DNA of 64,000 nt, from NCBI RefSeq assembly GCF_002875945.1, contig NZ_MCZK01000036.1, positions 1 through 64,000 of the forward strand, written 5' to 3'. Shown in pieces: positions 46,341-55,994 of this stretch (its first letter is position 1; each line of letters starts with the position of its first letter). Under the pieces are notes generated by a model, which saw only the letters and a program-made list of their open reading frames with translations, did no database searches and had not been told where the DNA came from. Origin of the DNA: Vibrio lentus (GTDB lineage: Bacteria > Pseudomonadota > Gammaproteobacteria > Enterobacterales > Vibrionaceae). Made by a program: the position numbers and the translations under genes.

Positions 46341-46469
46341 CTATTATGTGATGTTCAATGGTGTGCTTATTACTTTGCATTAAATTGGGCGTTTAGACGT
46401 CTAGACGTTGACAAGCCTTAAGTGTGACATTAGTCTGCTCACCTTTCTGTTCTATTGTGTTGTCGTTCC

Positions 46470-47828
46470 ATGTCCAATTCGAAAAATTCTAATGCGGTAA
46501 TTGCCCCTTCGGCAGTGGCGCTTATCCCTCTGATCGTGTTCCTTGCGCTGTTTATTGGCGTAGGTACGTACTTGTCACTGCAAGGCGTCGATTTTGCTTT
46601 CTATCAGCTTCCAGCTCCAATTGCAGCTTTGCCTGCTGTGATGTTGGCGTTGTTGCTAAGCAAAGATAAATTGAACCGTGCTATCGAACAATTCTTGGGT
46701 GGAGTCGGTCACAAAGACATTATCGCAATGTGTATGATCTACCTATTGGCGGGTGCTTTTGCGGCAGTGGCTAAAGCGTCTGGCGGCGTTGACGCGACGG
46801 TAAATCTTGGTCTGTCGGCGATTCCTACGAGCATGATCCTGCCGGGTATCTTCCTGATTTCAGCTTTCATCGCGACAGCAATGGGTACCTCGATGGGCAC
46901 CATCGCTGCGGTTGCACCTGTGGCGTTAGGCATTGCTGACTCAGCAGGCATGAGCATTCCACTAACAGCCGGTGTTGTTTTAAGTGGCGCGATGTTTGGT
47001 GACAACCTTTCTATCATCTCTGATACCACGATTGCCGCGACCCGTTCGCAAGGCTGTGAGATGAGAGACAAGTTTAAAGAGAATATCCGTATTGCACTTC
47101 CTGCTGCTCTTATCGCGATTGTTATCTTTGCTTTCAACAGCACGGCAACTCAGGTTCCTGAAACAGGCCCAATCGAGTGGCTGAAAGTACTGCCGTACAT
47201 CACTATTTTGATTCTTGCAGTATCGGGCATGAATGTGTTCGTTGTGCTAACAATCGGTATCTTGTTGGCGGGTGGCGTGAGCCTAGGTTCTGTCGAGAAC
47301 TACGGTATGACGGATTACGCTCAAGATATTTATGCAGGCTTCGGTAACATGCAGGAAATCTTCCTACTGTCGATGCTGATCGGTGGTTTGAGTGAGTTGA
47401 TGCGTCGCCAAGGCGGACTAGCGTTCCTAACTAACCTTGTAAGCGGTGTGATTCGTGCGTTTGGCTCTTCACACTCTAAGCAAGCGAATGGCCGTGCGAG
47501 TGAGCTAGGTATTGCTGGCTTGGTATCTATGGTGAATCTATGTACTGCAAACAACACAGTAGCGATTATTGTGTCTGGTAGCGTGGCTCGCCAACTGGCG
47601 GAAGAGAACAACGTGTCTCCGCGTCGTTCGGCAAGTTTGTTGGATATTTTCTCTTGTGTAATTCAAGGCGTATTGCCTTACGGTGCACAGGTATTGCTAT
47701 TAGGTTCTGTGTTCAACCTTTCGCCGCTAGAGATTGTTTCTAACTCGTACTACTGTTTTGCACTAGCTATCGTGGCTGTAGTCGCTGTGTTTATCAAACA
47801 CCCAGCACGCCAAGTGGCTAACGCTTAA
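46470..47828 (+). CDS. Na+/H+ antiporter family protein (NhaC-like)
   Basis: A 452-residue protein with about 11-12 hydrophobic spans. STGTSMGTIAAVAPVALGIA-like and SGAMFGDNLSIISDTTIAATRSQGCEMRDKFKENI segments define the Na+/H+ antiporter (NhaC/YuiF) superfamily, and CTANNTVAIIVSG lies in the second half. I chose ATG 46470; the frame opens at a TTG 15 bases earlier, and neither has a clear ribosome site. It could equally carry an amino acid or organic acid with sodium. Confidence 0.83.
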   Translation: MSNSKNSNAVIAPSAVALIPLIVFLALFIGVGTYLSLQGVDFAFYQLPAPIAALPAVMLALLLSKDKLNRAIEQFLGGVGHKDIIAMCMIYLLAGAFAAVAKASGGVDATVNLGLSAIPTSMILPGIFLISAFIATAMGTSMGTIAAVAPVALGIADSAGMSIPLTAGVVLSGAMFGDNLSIISDTTIAATRSQGCEMRDKFKENIRIALPAALIAIVIFAFNSTATQVPETGPIEWLKVLPYITILILAVSGMNVFVVLTIGILLAGGVSLGSVENYGMTDYAQDIYAGFGNMQEIFLLSMLIGGLSELMRRQGGLAFLTNLVSGVIRAFGSSHSKQANGRASELGIAGLVSMVNLCTANNTVAIIVSGSVARQLAEENNVSPRRSASLLDIFSCVIQGVLPYGAQVLLLGSVFNLSPLEIVSNSYYCFALAIVAVVAVFIKHPARQVANA

Positions 47829-47868
47829 TTGTAATTGTCCAAACCCAGTCGTAACTGGCTTTGATAAG

Positions 47869-47895
47869 AAGGCTCCTTAATAGGAGCCTTTTTTT
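47869..47895 (+). terminator. intrinsic terminator
   Basis: Stem AAGGCTCCT / AGGAGCCTT with loop TAAT and a T7 tail, 40 bp after the antiporter stop; it lies between convergent genes. Confidence 0.93.
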
Positions 47896-47934
47896 GTGTT
47901 TGTAATGAACAGACTGAAAATTTGGGTTTACTTG

Positions 47935-48495
47935 TTAAAGAAGGCTTTCAAGCTCACTGGCCGTTGCGACATTGCAGTAACCAAAGCTCAGTGCAGCCAT
48001 GAATGCGGCATGGACATGCGCTGCTGGAACCTTAACGCCATTGAACTCCATATCTAAGGTTGTGCAAGCATCATGCGCTACGTGGCATTCATAGCCTAAA
48101 TCGGTTGCTGCACGAGTCACAGCATCAATACACATGTGGCTCATTGCGCCAACGATGATCAGTTTCTCAATGCCTTGATCCTTTAGCACCCTGTTCAGTT
48201 CAGTGTCTCTAAAGCTATTGATTTGATGCTTTACGATAACAGACTCTCCTTCTAGCGGAGTCACGCTGCTGTGGATTTGAGCACCGTCTGATTCTGGCAA
48301 GAAGAATGGAGCATCATTCGTCGGAAACTCATGACGTACATGAACCACAGGAAGTTGCTTGTCTCTGAAAGCGGATAATAACTGTGCACCTTTTTCGGCA
48401 GCTTTTTCTGTTTCAGACAGCGCCCATTTGGCACCTTCGTATGAAGGGAAATAGTCATTTTGAAAGTCGATAAGTAGTAGGGCTGTGTTCTTCAT
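47935..48495 (-). CDS. isochorismatase-family cysteine hydrolase
   Basis: A 186-residue hydrolase with the catalytic triad visible as D10 (LLLIDFQNDY), K89 (VIVKH) and C122 (VGAMSHMCIDAV). The cis-peptide segment before Cys is normal for the family. Substrates are amides such as nicotinamide, ureidoacrylate or carbamoyl compounds; which one is not shown. AAGG precedes ATG 48495. Divergent from a GlxA-type regulator that probably controls it. Confidence 0.9.
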   Translation of the reverse strand: MKNTALLLIDFQNDYFPSYEGAKWALSETEKAAEKGAQLLSAFRDKQLPVVHVRHEFPTNDAPFFLPESDGAQIHSSVTPLEGESVIVKHQINSFRDTELNRVLKDQGIEKLIIVGAMSHMCIDAVTRAATDLGYECHVAHDACTTLDMEFNGVKVPAAHVHAAFMAALSFGYCNVATASELESLL

Positions 48496-48572
48496 AGTTT
48501 ATACCTTTGTATTTAGTGTGTTGCGGTGTAGGGATATTATGAATACTCTGTAGTTTTTATCGCACGTCAAAA

Positions 48573-49541
48573 ATGACAGACTCTATGGCAATAGTGACAA
48601 AATCAATAATGGTCGAAATAATCGACTATCCAGGCTCTCTGCAAAGTGCTGTGTTTGGAGTGAAAGAGTTTCTTCAATTGGCTAATAGCCTCGAACCTTC
48701 CAATGAGCAGGTTCAGTTTCATGTTGAAATTAAGCCTTGCGACGATTGGTCTAAATCGGTCGATGGATTAATCGAGAACTCAAAAGCAGACATCATTTTG
48801 GTGCCGCCAAACTTAGATGGCAGCTACTACTTAGAACCAGATGAAGGGTTGTTGGATTATCTTGTTCAGTCTCATCAACGTGGGGCGATACTGTGTTCAG
48901 CTTGCGCGGGCGTGTTTATTTTGGCGGGAACGGGGTTGTTGCAAGGACGAACCGTGACAACGCATTGGCAAGCACAACAACAATTCTCGGAGCAATATGC
49001 TGAGGTCGATGTTGATGTCGATAAAATCTTGATCGATGACGCTGACATTATCACCGCTGGTGGTTTGATGTCGTGGATGGATCTCGCTTTGTTTATCCTG
49101 ACCAAATATACAACGCCGACCAATACTCGTAATCTAGGTAAATACCTCGTGCTTGATACGGGATTGAGAGAGCAACGCTACTATCAGAGCTTTGTGCCGA
49201 ACTATGCTCACGGCAATGACAAAATTGTGTCGGTGCAGCGTTTTATTCAAAAGAACCATCACCTTTCGTTGTCTCTTGATCAATTGGCTGAAGAAGCGTT
49301 TATGACTCGAAGAACCTTTATCCGTCAATTTACCAAAGCGACCAGCTACACGCCTATCAATTATATCCAACATGTACGTATTCAAAGCGCGTGCGAGTTA
49401 TTAGAAAGCTCTCATAAACCGGTTGAGCAAATCAGCTACCTAGTGGGCTATGAGGACGTGAACAGCTTCCGAAAAGTCTTTATGAAAATCATTGGTTTAA
49501 CACCATCAAGATTTCGTTCTAGATTTCTCTCTGAGGAATGA
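48573..49541 (+). CDS. GlxA-type regulator (DJ-1/PfpI domain plus AraC HTH)
   Basis: A 322-residue protein. Residues 10-190 form a DJ-1/PfpI-like domain (GAILCSACAGVFILAGTGLLQGRTVTTHWQ, with Cys at the nucleophile-elbow region), and residues ~220-320 form an AraC/XylS HTH (LSLDQLAEEAFMTRRTFIRQF; PINYIQHVRIQSACELLESS; VGYEDVNSFRKVF). Divergent from the isochorismatase gene over 77 bp, which suggests that it activates this gene. Ligand unknown. Confidence 0.9.
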   Translation: MTDSMAIVTKSIMVEIIDYPGSLQSAVFGVKEFLQLANSLEPSNEQVQFHVEIKPCDDWSKSVDGLIENSKADIILVPPNLDGSYYLEPDEGLLDYLVQSHQRGAILCSACAGVFILAGTGLLQGRTVTTHWQAQQQFSEQYAEVDVDVDKILIDDADIITAGGLMSWMDLALFILTKYTTPTNTRNLGKYLVLDTGLREQRYYQSFVPNYAHGNDKIVSVQRFIQKNHHLSLSLDQLAEEAFMTRRTFIRQFTKATSYTPINYIQHVRIQSACELLESSHKPVEQISYLVGYEDVNSFRKVFMKIIGLTPSRFRSRFLSEE

Positions 49542-49654
49542 TTTACCATAGATTGATATTCAATACTTATCACTTGCACTGATTCAATGCGTCACTTACT
49601 GAGTATGTGACGTGATATTGAAATGATCTTTTCTCGAACATAAATGGAATTTTG

Positions 49655-50710
49655 ATGCTCGCTATTCCCTTGCCATTTGTTGCTGCTCTGTTGTTATTTA
49701 TCACGGCCGTTTTGCTTCGATATCGTTACCCACAAACAAGTCAAAAACCATTTTGGTTTATCATGTTGTGCGCGTTGATGATTACTGTTGTTGGGTTACG
49801 TTGGACGGTAGATATCGCATTGTTTCGTTTCTTACAGCCAGTTCTAGGGGCAAGCGTACCTGTAACGGCATGGCTCTGTTTTGCGGGGGTTCACCGAAGT
49901 AAGCCTAATACACATTTGCACTGGTTAGGTCCAGTCGCTGTTCTGGTTGGCTCATTTTTTTATGAGCATCTTTGGGGCGGGGCGATAGATATATTACTGA
50001 TCTCGCTATATCTCGGCTATGGCTGCTTGTTGTTGAAATCATCGTTTAACTTTCCAGAGCACGTCAGGCTGAGTGATGTATCGAATGTTTTGCTTGCTGA
50101 ACGTGTTGCTGGTTTTGCTTTGCTGTTTTCAGCTCTCGTGGACGGTATTATCTCGTATGATATTTTGCTGCTCAACGCACAACATACTGACTTGATCCTA
50201 TCTATTAGCTACTTAGTTCTTATTCCCGCGATTATTGGGGCTGTGATTGTTGTCAGCACCAGTACGTCTCCGATTCAGAAGCAAAATCAACAACAGAGCG
50301 AACTACCAACACTAAATAGCTTACCTGACGAAGCTGATGCACTGATATCAACGGTAAGCTTAGATGGAGACGAAGACAAAGACGTCACGCAGATAGTCGC
50401 TAAGTTTGATGCGTTGATGAGAGAGCATCAGGTGTTCAAAGATCCGGATTTGTCTCTCAATCGATTGGCGAGAAAGCTAGGAATCCCAGCTCGGAAAATA
50501 TCGTCGGCGGTTAACCAAACTCATAATGAGAACATTTCGAAGGTGATCAATACTTATCGAGTTGAGTACGCCAAGACTCTATTGAAGCAAAGTGATGAGA
50601 CGATAACCGATATTTTCCTTAATTCAGGTTTTCAAACCAAGTCCAATTTCAATCGTGAGTTTTCAAGGATTACTGGGCAAACTCCGAGTGAGTATCGGAG
50701 CTCGCCATGA
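49655..50710 (+). CDS. membrane-bound AraC-family regulator
   Basis: A 351-residue protein with six to seven hydrophobic spans in residues 1-205 and a C-terminal AraC HTH (DLSLNRLARKLGIPARKISSAVNQ; ISKVINTYRVEYAKTLL; FLNSGFQTKSNFNREFSRITGQTPSEYRS). ATG 49655 has GGA seven bases upstream; a TTG just before it is in frame. Such regulators act from the membrane on nearby genes; the convergent hydrolase gene 30 bp downstream is a candidate target (inference). Confidence 0.87.
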   Translation: MLAIPLPFVAALLLFITAVLLRYRYPQTSQKPFWFIMLCALMITVVGLRWTVDIALFRFLQPVLGASVPVTAWLCFAGVHRSKPNTHLHWLGPVAVLVGSFFYEHLWGGAIDILLISLYLGYGCLLLKSSFNFPEHVRLSDVSNVLLAERVAGFALLFSALVDGIISYDILLLNAQHTDLILSISYLVLIPAIIGAVIVVSTSTSPIQKQNQQQSELPTLNSLPDEADALISTVSLDGDEDKDVTQIVAKFDALMREHQVFKDPDLSLNRLARKLGIPARKISSAVNQTHNENISKVINTYRVEYAKTLLKQSDETITDIFLNSGFQTKSNFNREFSRITGQTPSEYRSSP

Positions 50711-50740
50711 GTGTTAGGTTGAGTTTGTTTACTTTTCAGT

Positions 50741-51757
50741 TTATCGATTTAGAAAGTCAACAATGTCATTCAATATCAATTGATGTAGTTCACCGCGTGA
50801 AGCTCCTAAGCCGTCTTTACAAATAATGCCATCGCCCGGTACTTCCTCTTCAAGCACTGCTTCGGCTCCCGATTTACATGGTTGAATGAAACTGAAATGA
50901 GTGGTGTTTTCGTAGACTTTGTATTGTCTCGAACTAAGAGGTATATGCTCCGCCATGTAGCCAGACTCTAATGCCTGAGGTAAGTCGCCAATATTAATCC
51001 CCGCAGCCAGTATTAAAGTGGGTACATTGATTTCATTGAGGCTTTGCACCGAAAAGCTACGAGCAAGCCCCAAATCAAGGCTAACCACGCGCTGTATTCG
51101 AGGGTCTGAAAGGTCTTTATCGTTTGGTTCAGCCGTTTGTACTTGTGATAGCCCTAATTCATCAGATAGCCCACAAGTACGTGGGTTAGGGTATATAAGA
51201 CATTCGGCCTCTAAGGTTTCCCTATCGATTTTCGCTCCTGCCAATTGCATCACTGTCCAGCCTCCTAATGAATGCCCGATTGCGGTGATATTGTTGGCGT
51301 TAACAGATTGCTTCCATAGAACTTCGCTTAATAGGTAATCGAGAGTTCGTGTGATATCTCGCGGTCTTTCCCACCACTTGGCTGCTTGCTCTGGAGATTG
51401 GTCAAAAGATGTGGTTCCCGGATGGTTGACTGAGGCGACTATGTATCCACGATGTGCGAGTGCTGTTGCCAACCAATTCTGGTTTCGCCAGTTACCACGA
51501 TAACCATGCGATATGAGGACAGCGGGAAACTTACCTGATTGAATCTTGGCATCTTTGATGATTTGCGTACCGATGAAAGCTGGATTATCGCCAATCAATG
51601 TTGTGTTTGATTCATCTTGTGTAGGATACCAAATGGCAGTGTTGAGGGGGCGAATAGGGTCGTCTGTTAAGGTGACTTGAGTGAATCCGACATCGGAAGC
51701 GATGGCAGAAGTACAAAAGGAAAGTAGGGATGCGAACAGTAAATATGTCCATTTCAT
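50741..51757 (-). CDS. secreted alpha/beta hydrolase (PAF-acetylhydrolase/dienelactone hydrolase type)
   Basis: A 338-residue protein beginning at ATG 51757 (GGAG eight bases upstream; frame opens at 51790) with a signal peptide cleaved near SAIA-SD. VLISHGYRGNWRN is the oxyanion-hole region, GHSLGGW holds the nucleophile (about Ser163), and TTHFSF near the end holds the His. Likely an esterase or lipase in the periplasm or outside. Substrate unknown. Confidence 0.84.
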   Translation of the reverse strand: MKWTYLLFASLLSFCTSAIASDVGFTQVTLTDDPIRPLNTAIWYPTQDESNTTLIGDNPAFIGTQIIKDAKIQSGKFPAVLISHGYRGNWRNQNWLATALAHRGYIVASVNHPGTTSFDQSPEQAAKWWERPRDITRTLDYLLSEVLWKQSVNANNITAIGHSLGGWTVMQLAGAKIDRETLEAECLIYPNPRTCGLSDELGLSQVQTAEPNDKDLSDPRIQRVVSLDLGLARSFSVQSLNEINVPTLILAAGINIGDLPQALESGYMAEHIPLSSRQYKVYENTTHFSFIQPCKSGAEAVLEEEVPGDGIICKDGLGASRGELHQLILNDIVDFLNR

Positions 51758-51882
51758 GAGGTTGACTCCATTTGAGGTAATTGGAGTCAATATGCGCTAA
51801 AGCCAGTGAGGGCGAGACCTAAAACACGATCGAGGACGCCCTAGATCGTGTTTGAGTACCAACTTAGCTATTTTGGAAGAGC

Positions 51883-53079
51883 CTAATTCAGTTTCTTAGT
51901 CACATACTCTTTGTTTCTGACCATCAGCCACATCAAGCCGCCTAGGATTCCCACCGATAATTGGATAAAGCCTAGGTTTTCAATTAGCGAATCTGGGCGG
52001 ATTGAAACCAAAACCATACCAAGTGAACCACAAATCATGCTAAAGAATTGAATCAATGCAACGGCAGAGCCTGTGTCTTGATCTTGCTGGTTCAACATTA
52101 AGTTGGTGCCTGGTACTCGCATGATGATAACCATCAGCGTCGCTGGTGCTGCGATAAACATAAAGAACCAAGGTGACAAACCACCGATTGTCAGCGTAAA
52201 GATTCCGGCAATTGCTAATAGAGCAAAACACGCTGAAATCACTTTTTGAACCGACACTCGATAGGATAGCTTCATATAAAGCGTTGGCCCAAATGAGGCA
52301 CACAATGCATTGAATGCGAAAGCGTAACTGAATTGCTGCTCGGTCAATCCGAAGTCATTGATGTAGATATAAGACCCTGCGGCAAGAAAACCCATTAGCG
52401 CCATTGGTGTGATAGAGAAAATAACCAGCAGCTTTATGAACGAGCGATTCTTCATGACCACGGCCAGCCTTCCCCATGAACGGAAAATAGAGCCTTGGTA
52501 TTTGCTTTCAAGTGTCTCTCGGTAGCAAAGCGCCAATACTGATGCGAACGCACCAAAAACGGCTAGGGTAACGAACATCATTCGCCAAGATGCAATTTTC
52601 AGTAGAAAGGCGCCAAATACCGGTGCAACCATTGGTGCGATGATCACCAGAGACATGATGGTCGCCATGATCTTTTCGCGTTCTCGGCCGTCATAAAGAT
52701 CTTTCACGATGGCGGTTGCGATAACGGTGATGGCACTGCCTGCAAAGGCTTGGAATATACGAGCACCAATCAACTGCTCGATGCTATTGGTCATGGCACA
52801 TAATACGCTCGCTACCATATAGCTTGCGATGCCAATGAGTAGAATCGGCTTACGTCCAAACTTTTCGCTGAGCGGGCCCCAGAACAATAGGCCAACCGCA
52901 TAGGTCACGAAGTAGCTGCTCAGTGTTAGGTTGACCATCGATTGGTCGGTATTGAACACCTCAACCATTTGCGGAAGAGCTGGTAAATACAAGTCGATGG
53001 TCAATGGAGGAAATGCACTGATGATGACGAGGAAAAATAGCATACCGGTCTTACCCAGTACTGGTTGTGGTTTCTTCAA
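51883..53079 (-). CDS. Bcr/CflA-family multidrug MFS transporter
   Basis: A 398-residue protein with 12 hydrophobic spans. PPLTIDLYLPALPQM near the N-terminus is the Bcr/CflA signature, followed by GPLSEKFGRKPILLIG (motif A) and ARIFQAFAGSAITVIATAIVKD (motif B-C region). TTG start at 53079 with GGGGAAA upstream. Expected to export drugs such as bicyclomycin or chloramphenicol, or cysteine-like metabolites. Monocistronic. Confidence 0.9.
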   Translation of the reverse strand: MKKPQPVLGKTGMLFFLVIISAFPPLTIDLYLPALPQMVEVFNTDQSMVNLTLSSYFVTYAVGLLFWGPLSEKFGRKPILLIGIASYMVASVLCAMTNSIEQLIGARIFQAFAGSAITVIATAIVKDLYDGREREKIMATIMSLVIIAPMVAPVFGAFLLKIASWRMMFVTLAVFGAFASVLALCYRETLESKYQGSIFRSWGRLAVVMKNRSFIKLLVIFSITPMALMGFLAAGSYIYINDFGLTEQQFSYAFAFNALCASFGPTLYMKLSYRVSVQKVISACFALLAIAGIFTLTIGGLSPWFFMFIAAPATLMVIIMRVPGTNLMLNQQDQDTGSAVALIQFFSMICGSLGMVLVSIRPDSLIENLGFIQLSVGILGGLMWLMVRNKEYVTKKLN

Positions 53080-53346
53080 GGTATTTCCCCGTTATCCAAT
53101 AAAGGACTTTTAATGGATGTGATGTTGGTTTTCAGAAGGTTTATGACACGTCAGACATGAAGGATGGATCCGCTCAAGAACTTGGCGGAAAATCTCTAAT
53201 GGTTTGTCTTGGTACTTATTGTATTACAAAATATTATCACTCTTATAGTAAACGAGTTCAACCTGTTAGTGACCGGGTTCGATTGTAATGATGATCGATA
53301 GTTTGTAATGCTCATAGAAAGGTTGTAAGAGCTGTGAATTAGCTGG

Positions 53347-53727
53347 TTATCTTTTCATTGGGCGCTTTTCTACCAAACCATTACGTTCTAAACCACGTCT
53401 AACACTGCTGCATAGCTTACCAAAACGGCGCAGTTCTTCGAAGTTAGGGCCTTGGCCGATTGAAATACTGTGTTCCCAGTACATCAATTCGCTGTCGACC
53501 ATCTCCAATAATTTCTTAGAACAACCAGAGCAGTTTCCTTTCGGTCCACAGATGAACGTCTCTGACTCGTAAAGAGGGAGTTCGTTCTTAACTTCTTCAA
53601 TTAGGCTCAGCATTGCCGAATTTAGGTCTGGCTTTTTGTCTGTGAGTGGTTTCAAGTTTAGTGCTTGTGAGGCAATCACAGAAGAAGTTGGTGTATTGGT
53701 GTGCAAATTCAAAGCAGCTGATGACAT
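53347..53727 (-). CDS. conserved-looking small protein with CX5-6CX2C motif, function unknown
   Basis: A 126-residue protein from ATG 53727, which has GAGG eight bases upstream; the frame extends to 53853 without support. CGPKGNCSGCSKKLLEMVD gives three clustered cysteines (C-X5-C-X2-C), suggestive of a metal or Fe-S site needing a fourth ligand (C further on in KLCSSVRRG). There is no signal peptide. The C-terminal third is basic (RRGLERNGLVEKRPMKR). I do not recognise the family; it follows the RluA gene leftward but a hairpin separates them. Confidence 0.68.
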   Translation of the reverse strand: MSSAALNLHTNTPTSSVIASQALNLKPLTDKKPDLNSAMLSLIEEVKNELPLYESETFICGPKGNCSGCSKKLLEMVDSELMYWEHSISIGQGPNFEELRRFGKLCSSVRRGLERNGLVEKRPMKR

Positions 53728-53844
53728 ATCAAAGGCCTCAAGGAAAGAAGAAGAGGCGCATGCTACTCGTCGCAAGAAAATGAATCTTGATGTAGTGCAA
53801 TAAGCGTTGAGATATACCCTAAAGAGGTAGATGAAAGAGGGAGT

Positions 53845-53871
53845 CAGAGTCACAAACGTTTTGTGACTCTG
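53845..53871 (-). other. 12-bp-stem hairpin between two leftward genes
   Basis: CAGAGTCACAAA / TTTGTGACTCTG with a 3-nt loop, 41 bp after the RluA-family stop. There is no T run on the leftward side, so termination strength is uncertain. Confidence 0.65.
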
Positions 53872-53911
53872 GTTTATCTCCTAGACTTAACGCAGAAAAT
53901 AGTCTTAACGC

Positions 53912-55624
53912 TTAGAATTCAGCGTCAAATTGGAACACCATCCACTCTTTGGTTACTGGGTGGTGTAGCGCAAGTCTTTCTGCATGTAGGTGCAGTCGGT
54001 CGGCCTTGTTGCCGTACAAGCCATCACCCAAGATAGGCATATCTAGTCCTTCTTGGTGTGAACAGTGAACACGTAACTGGTGAGTACGGCCAGTTTTCGG
54101 GTGCAGATAAACCTTGGTGGTGTCTTGGGTTCGCTCAATCACTTCCCATTTGGTTTCTGCAGGCTTGCCGTGTTCGAAGCAGACAATCTGACGTGGACGG
54201 TCGTATAAGTCACCACGCAGCGGTAAGCGAACATAACCTTCATCTTGCTCTAGAACGCCTTCGATCATTGCCACGTAGCGCTTCTCGACTTCACGAGTAA
54301 TGAATTGCTTCTGCAGACTTTTGTTTGCACGTCGTGTAAGAGCAAATATCAGAATGCCAGAGGTCGCCATATCCAAACGGTGGATAACAAAGGGTCCTTC
54401 AACATCTTGATGCATTTCTTGAACGCGAGTGTAGGCCGAATCTTTAATCGTTTTACCCGGTACAGATAGAAAGCCTGCTGGTTTATGTACCACTACGATG
54501 TGATCGTCTTGGAACAGGATGTCGAGATCTTTACCTTCTGCTGGGTTCTCTAGCAATGGGTTTGGATCGACTTCTAGGCCTTTCATCATATGGCCAAGGA
54601 TCGGTACACACTTACTCTGACAAGAAGCGTAGTATTTCTTGTGCTTACGGATTTCAGACTTCGGAGAACGACCCCACCAAAATTCAGCCAATGCCAACGG
54701 TGTATAACCATTTAGATACGCGTATTGCAGCAGCTTGGGTGCGGCGCATTCGCCAGAACCTGCTGGTGGTATCTTGTTTGGGGTGTCTTCAAAGATCTGG
54801 TTCAGATCCTCAATGTTGCCTTCCGCATTTTGGAAAGCGTATTGTGAAAACAGTTTGTGCTGAAGCTGATGAGAAAGGTGTGCTCTTTGCTCTTTGAGTT
54901 CAGCTAATTGAGTGGTGAACACAGCAACTTTACTTTGAAGTTCATTTAGGGTCTGTTCCCAGTTGAGCTTAAGATATTTCTGCTGATTTTTGTCGGCAAC
55001 ACTGGCTTTGTTTAACTCGTTATTCAGTTGTTCGAAGGCTTGCTCATCAAGGTTTTCTTTACCTTGTTCACGTTGTTCTTTACGTGTCTTTCGGCCTTCT
55101 ATAATTAACAAACGCTGGGCTTCAATCTCTTGCTCTGCCTGTGCTTTCTGCTGCGCCAATTGTTCACACAATTCAAGGTATTCAGCGTTCGCTTGCAGGG
55201 CTTTAAATTTCGCGTTAACAGCCATAATGTCGGCCGTGTCTTGATGAAAAAAACTGTCGCTGCTGAGCATGTCGAAGACTGGCGGCACAAAGTGAGGTAA
55301 TAAGTTTTGGTCAGCGATTTTGCCAGAGAAAGCAGAGAAGTAACCAAGCTCACCTTCAGGGCTTTTCACCAGTAACACGCCAAACATCTTGCCGCGGCCT
55401 ACGTCAGAACCTAGCCCGAAGTCATGTTGCCAATCGGTTTGTGTTTCTAGGTATTGTTGAAGCTGATGAGAAGCGATTTCACACAATTCGTGCGGCTCAT
55501 AATAGAACGGGAAGGTGAAACGCTCAGGCAACGAATATGACTCGATCGGCTGTTGAAAGCGAGTGAAGCAATGCTCAGGTGTGTGGCTGTTTTCTGAGTC
55601 GTGCGTTGGTTTGGATGAGTGCAT
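53912..55624 (-). CDS. RluA-family pseudouridine synthase with long coiled-coil N-terminal part
   Basis: A 570-residue protein. The C-terminal ~220 residues are the synthase domain: DDHIVVVHKPAGFLSVPGK, HRLDMATSGILIFAL (catalytic Asp in HRLD) and HPKTGRTHQLRVHCSHQEGLDMPILGD. Residues ~150-270 are rich in Glu/Gln/Lys/Ala and predicted coiled coil, an extension absent from RluA itself but present in a long-form subfamily of Vibrio and Shewanella. RNA target not known. Monocistronic. Confidence 0.88.
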   Translation of the reverse strand: MHSSKPTHDSENSHTPEHCFTRFQQPIESYSLPERFTFPFYYEPHELCEIASHQLQQYLETQTDWQHDFGLGSDVGRGKMFGVLLVKSPEGELGYFSAFSGKIADQNLLPHFVPPVFDMLSSDSFFHQDTADIMAVNAKFKALQANAEYLELCEQLAQQKAQAEQEIEAQRLLIIEGRKTRKEQREQGKENLDEQAFEQLNNELNKASVADKNQQKYLKLNWEQTLNELQSKVAVFTTQLAELKEQRAHLSHQLQHKLFSQYAFQNAEGNIEDLNQIFEDTPNKIPPAGSGECAAPKLLQYAYLNGYTPLALAEFWWGRSPKSEIRKHKKYYASCQSKCVPILGHMMKGLEVDPNPLLENPAEGKDLDILFQDDHIVVVHKPAGFLSVPGKTIKDSAYTRVQEMHQDVEGPFVIHRLDMATSGILIFALTRRANKSLQKQFITREVEKRYVAMIEGVLEQDEGYVRLPLRGDLYDRPRQIVCFEHGKPAETKWEVIERTQDTTKVYLHPKTGRTHQLRVHCSHQEGLDMPILGDGLYGNKADRLHLHAERLALHHPVTKEWMVFQFDAEF

Positions 55625-55994
55625 ATTGTCGTCTTACTACTTATATCGTGGTGATAAATGGTTGTGAGTCTACTGTGTATGATTATAGAGCCTAGAAACA
55701 GAGCGACCAAAATAGAGGCCTTTAAAAACAAGGCTTCTAGAAACCGACGTTCTAATAATAAAAAGTGAAGAAACACAGTACAAGGCGGGGATTCTACTCT
55801 TTATCGAAAAGCGCCTCAAATAAGAAATGGCTCAATGATCGGATACAAGAGTTGTCATTTTGAATGAAAAACTCAGGAGCATCGCTTGATCGTCATGAAT
55901 TGATGAGTGACTTCTCGTTTTTAATCATAGAAGACAACTTCGTAAACGAAGGGTGGTAGCCTTGCCGCCCTCTTGTTCAACCTAAGGTAACGTT
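55625..55994. other. 370-bp intergenic, no gene seen
   Basis: Divergent region between the pseudouridine synthase and the Nudix gene. It contains AAGGTAACG as the Nudix ribosome site and a few short TTCTAGAA-like palindromes near 55733-55741. No ORF with a ribosome site and no terminator-like hairpin. Confidence 0.4.

Noticed and set aside
46108..46380. Leftward 90-codon frame over the end of the hydratase gene
   Set aside because: It is antisense to a supported gene and crosses its terminator and an 18-bp duplication.
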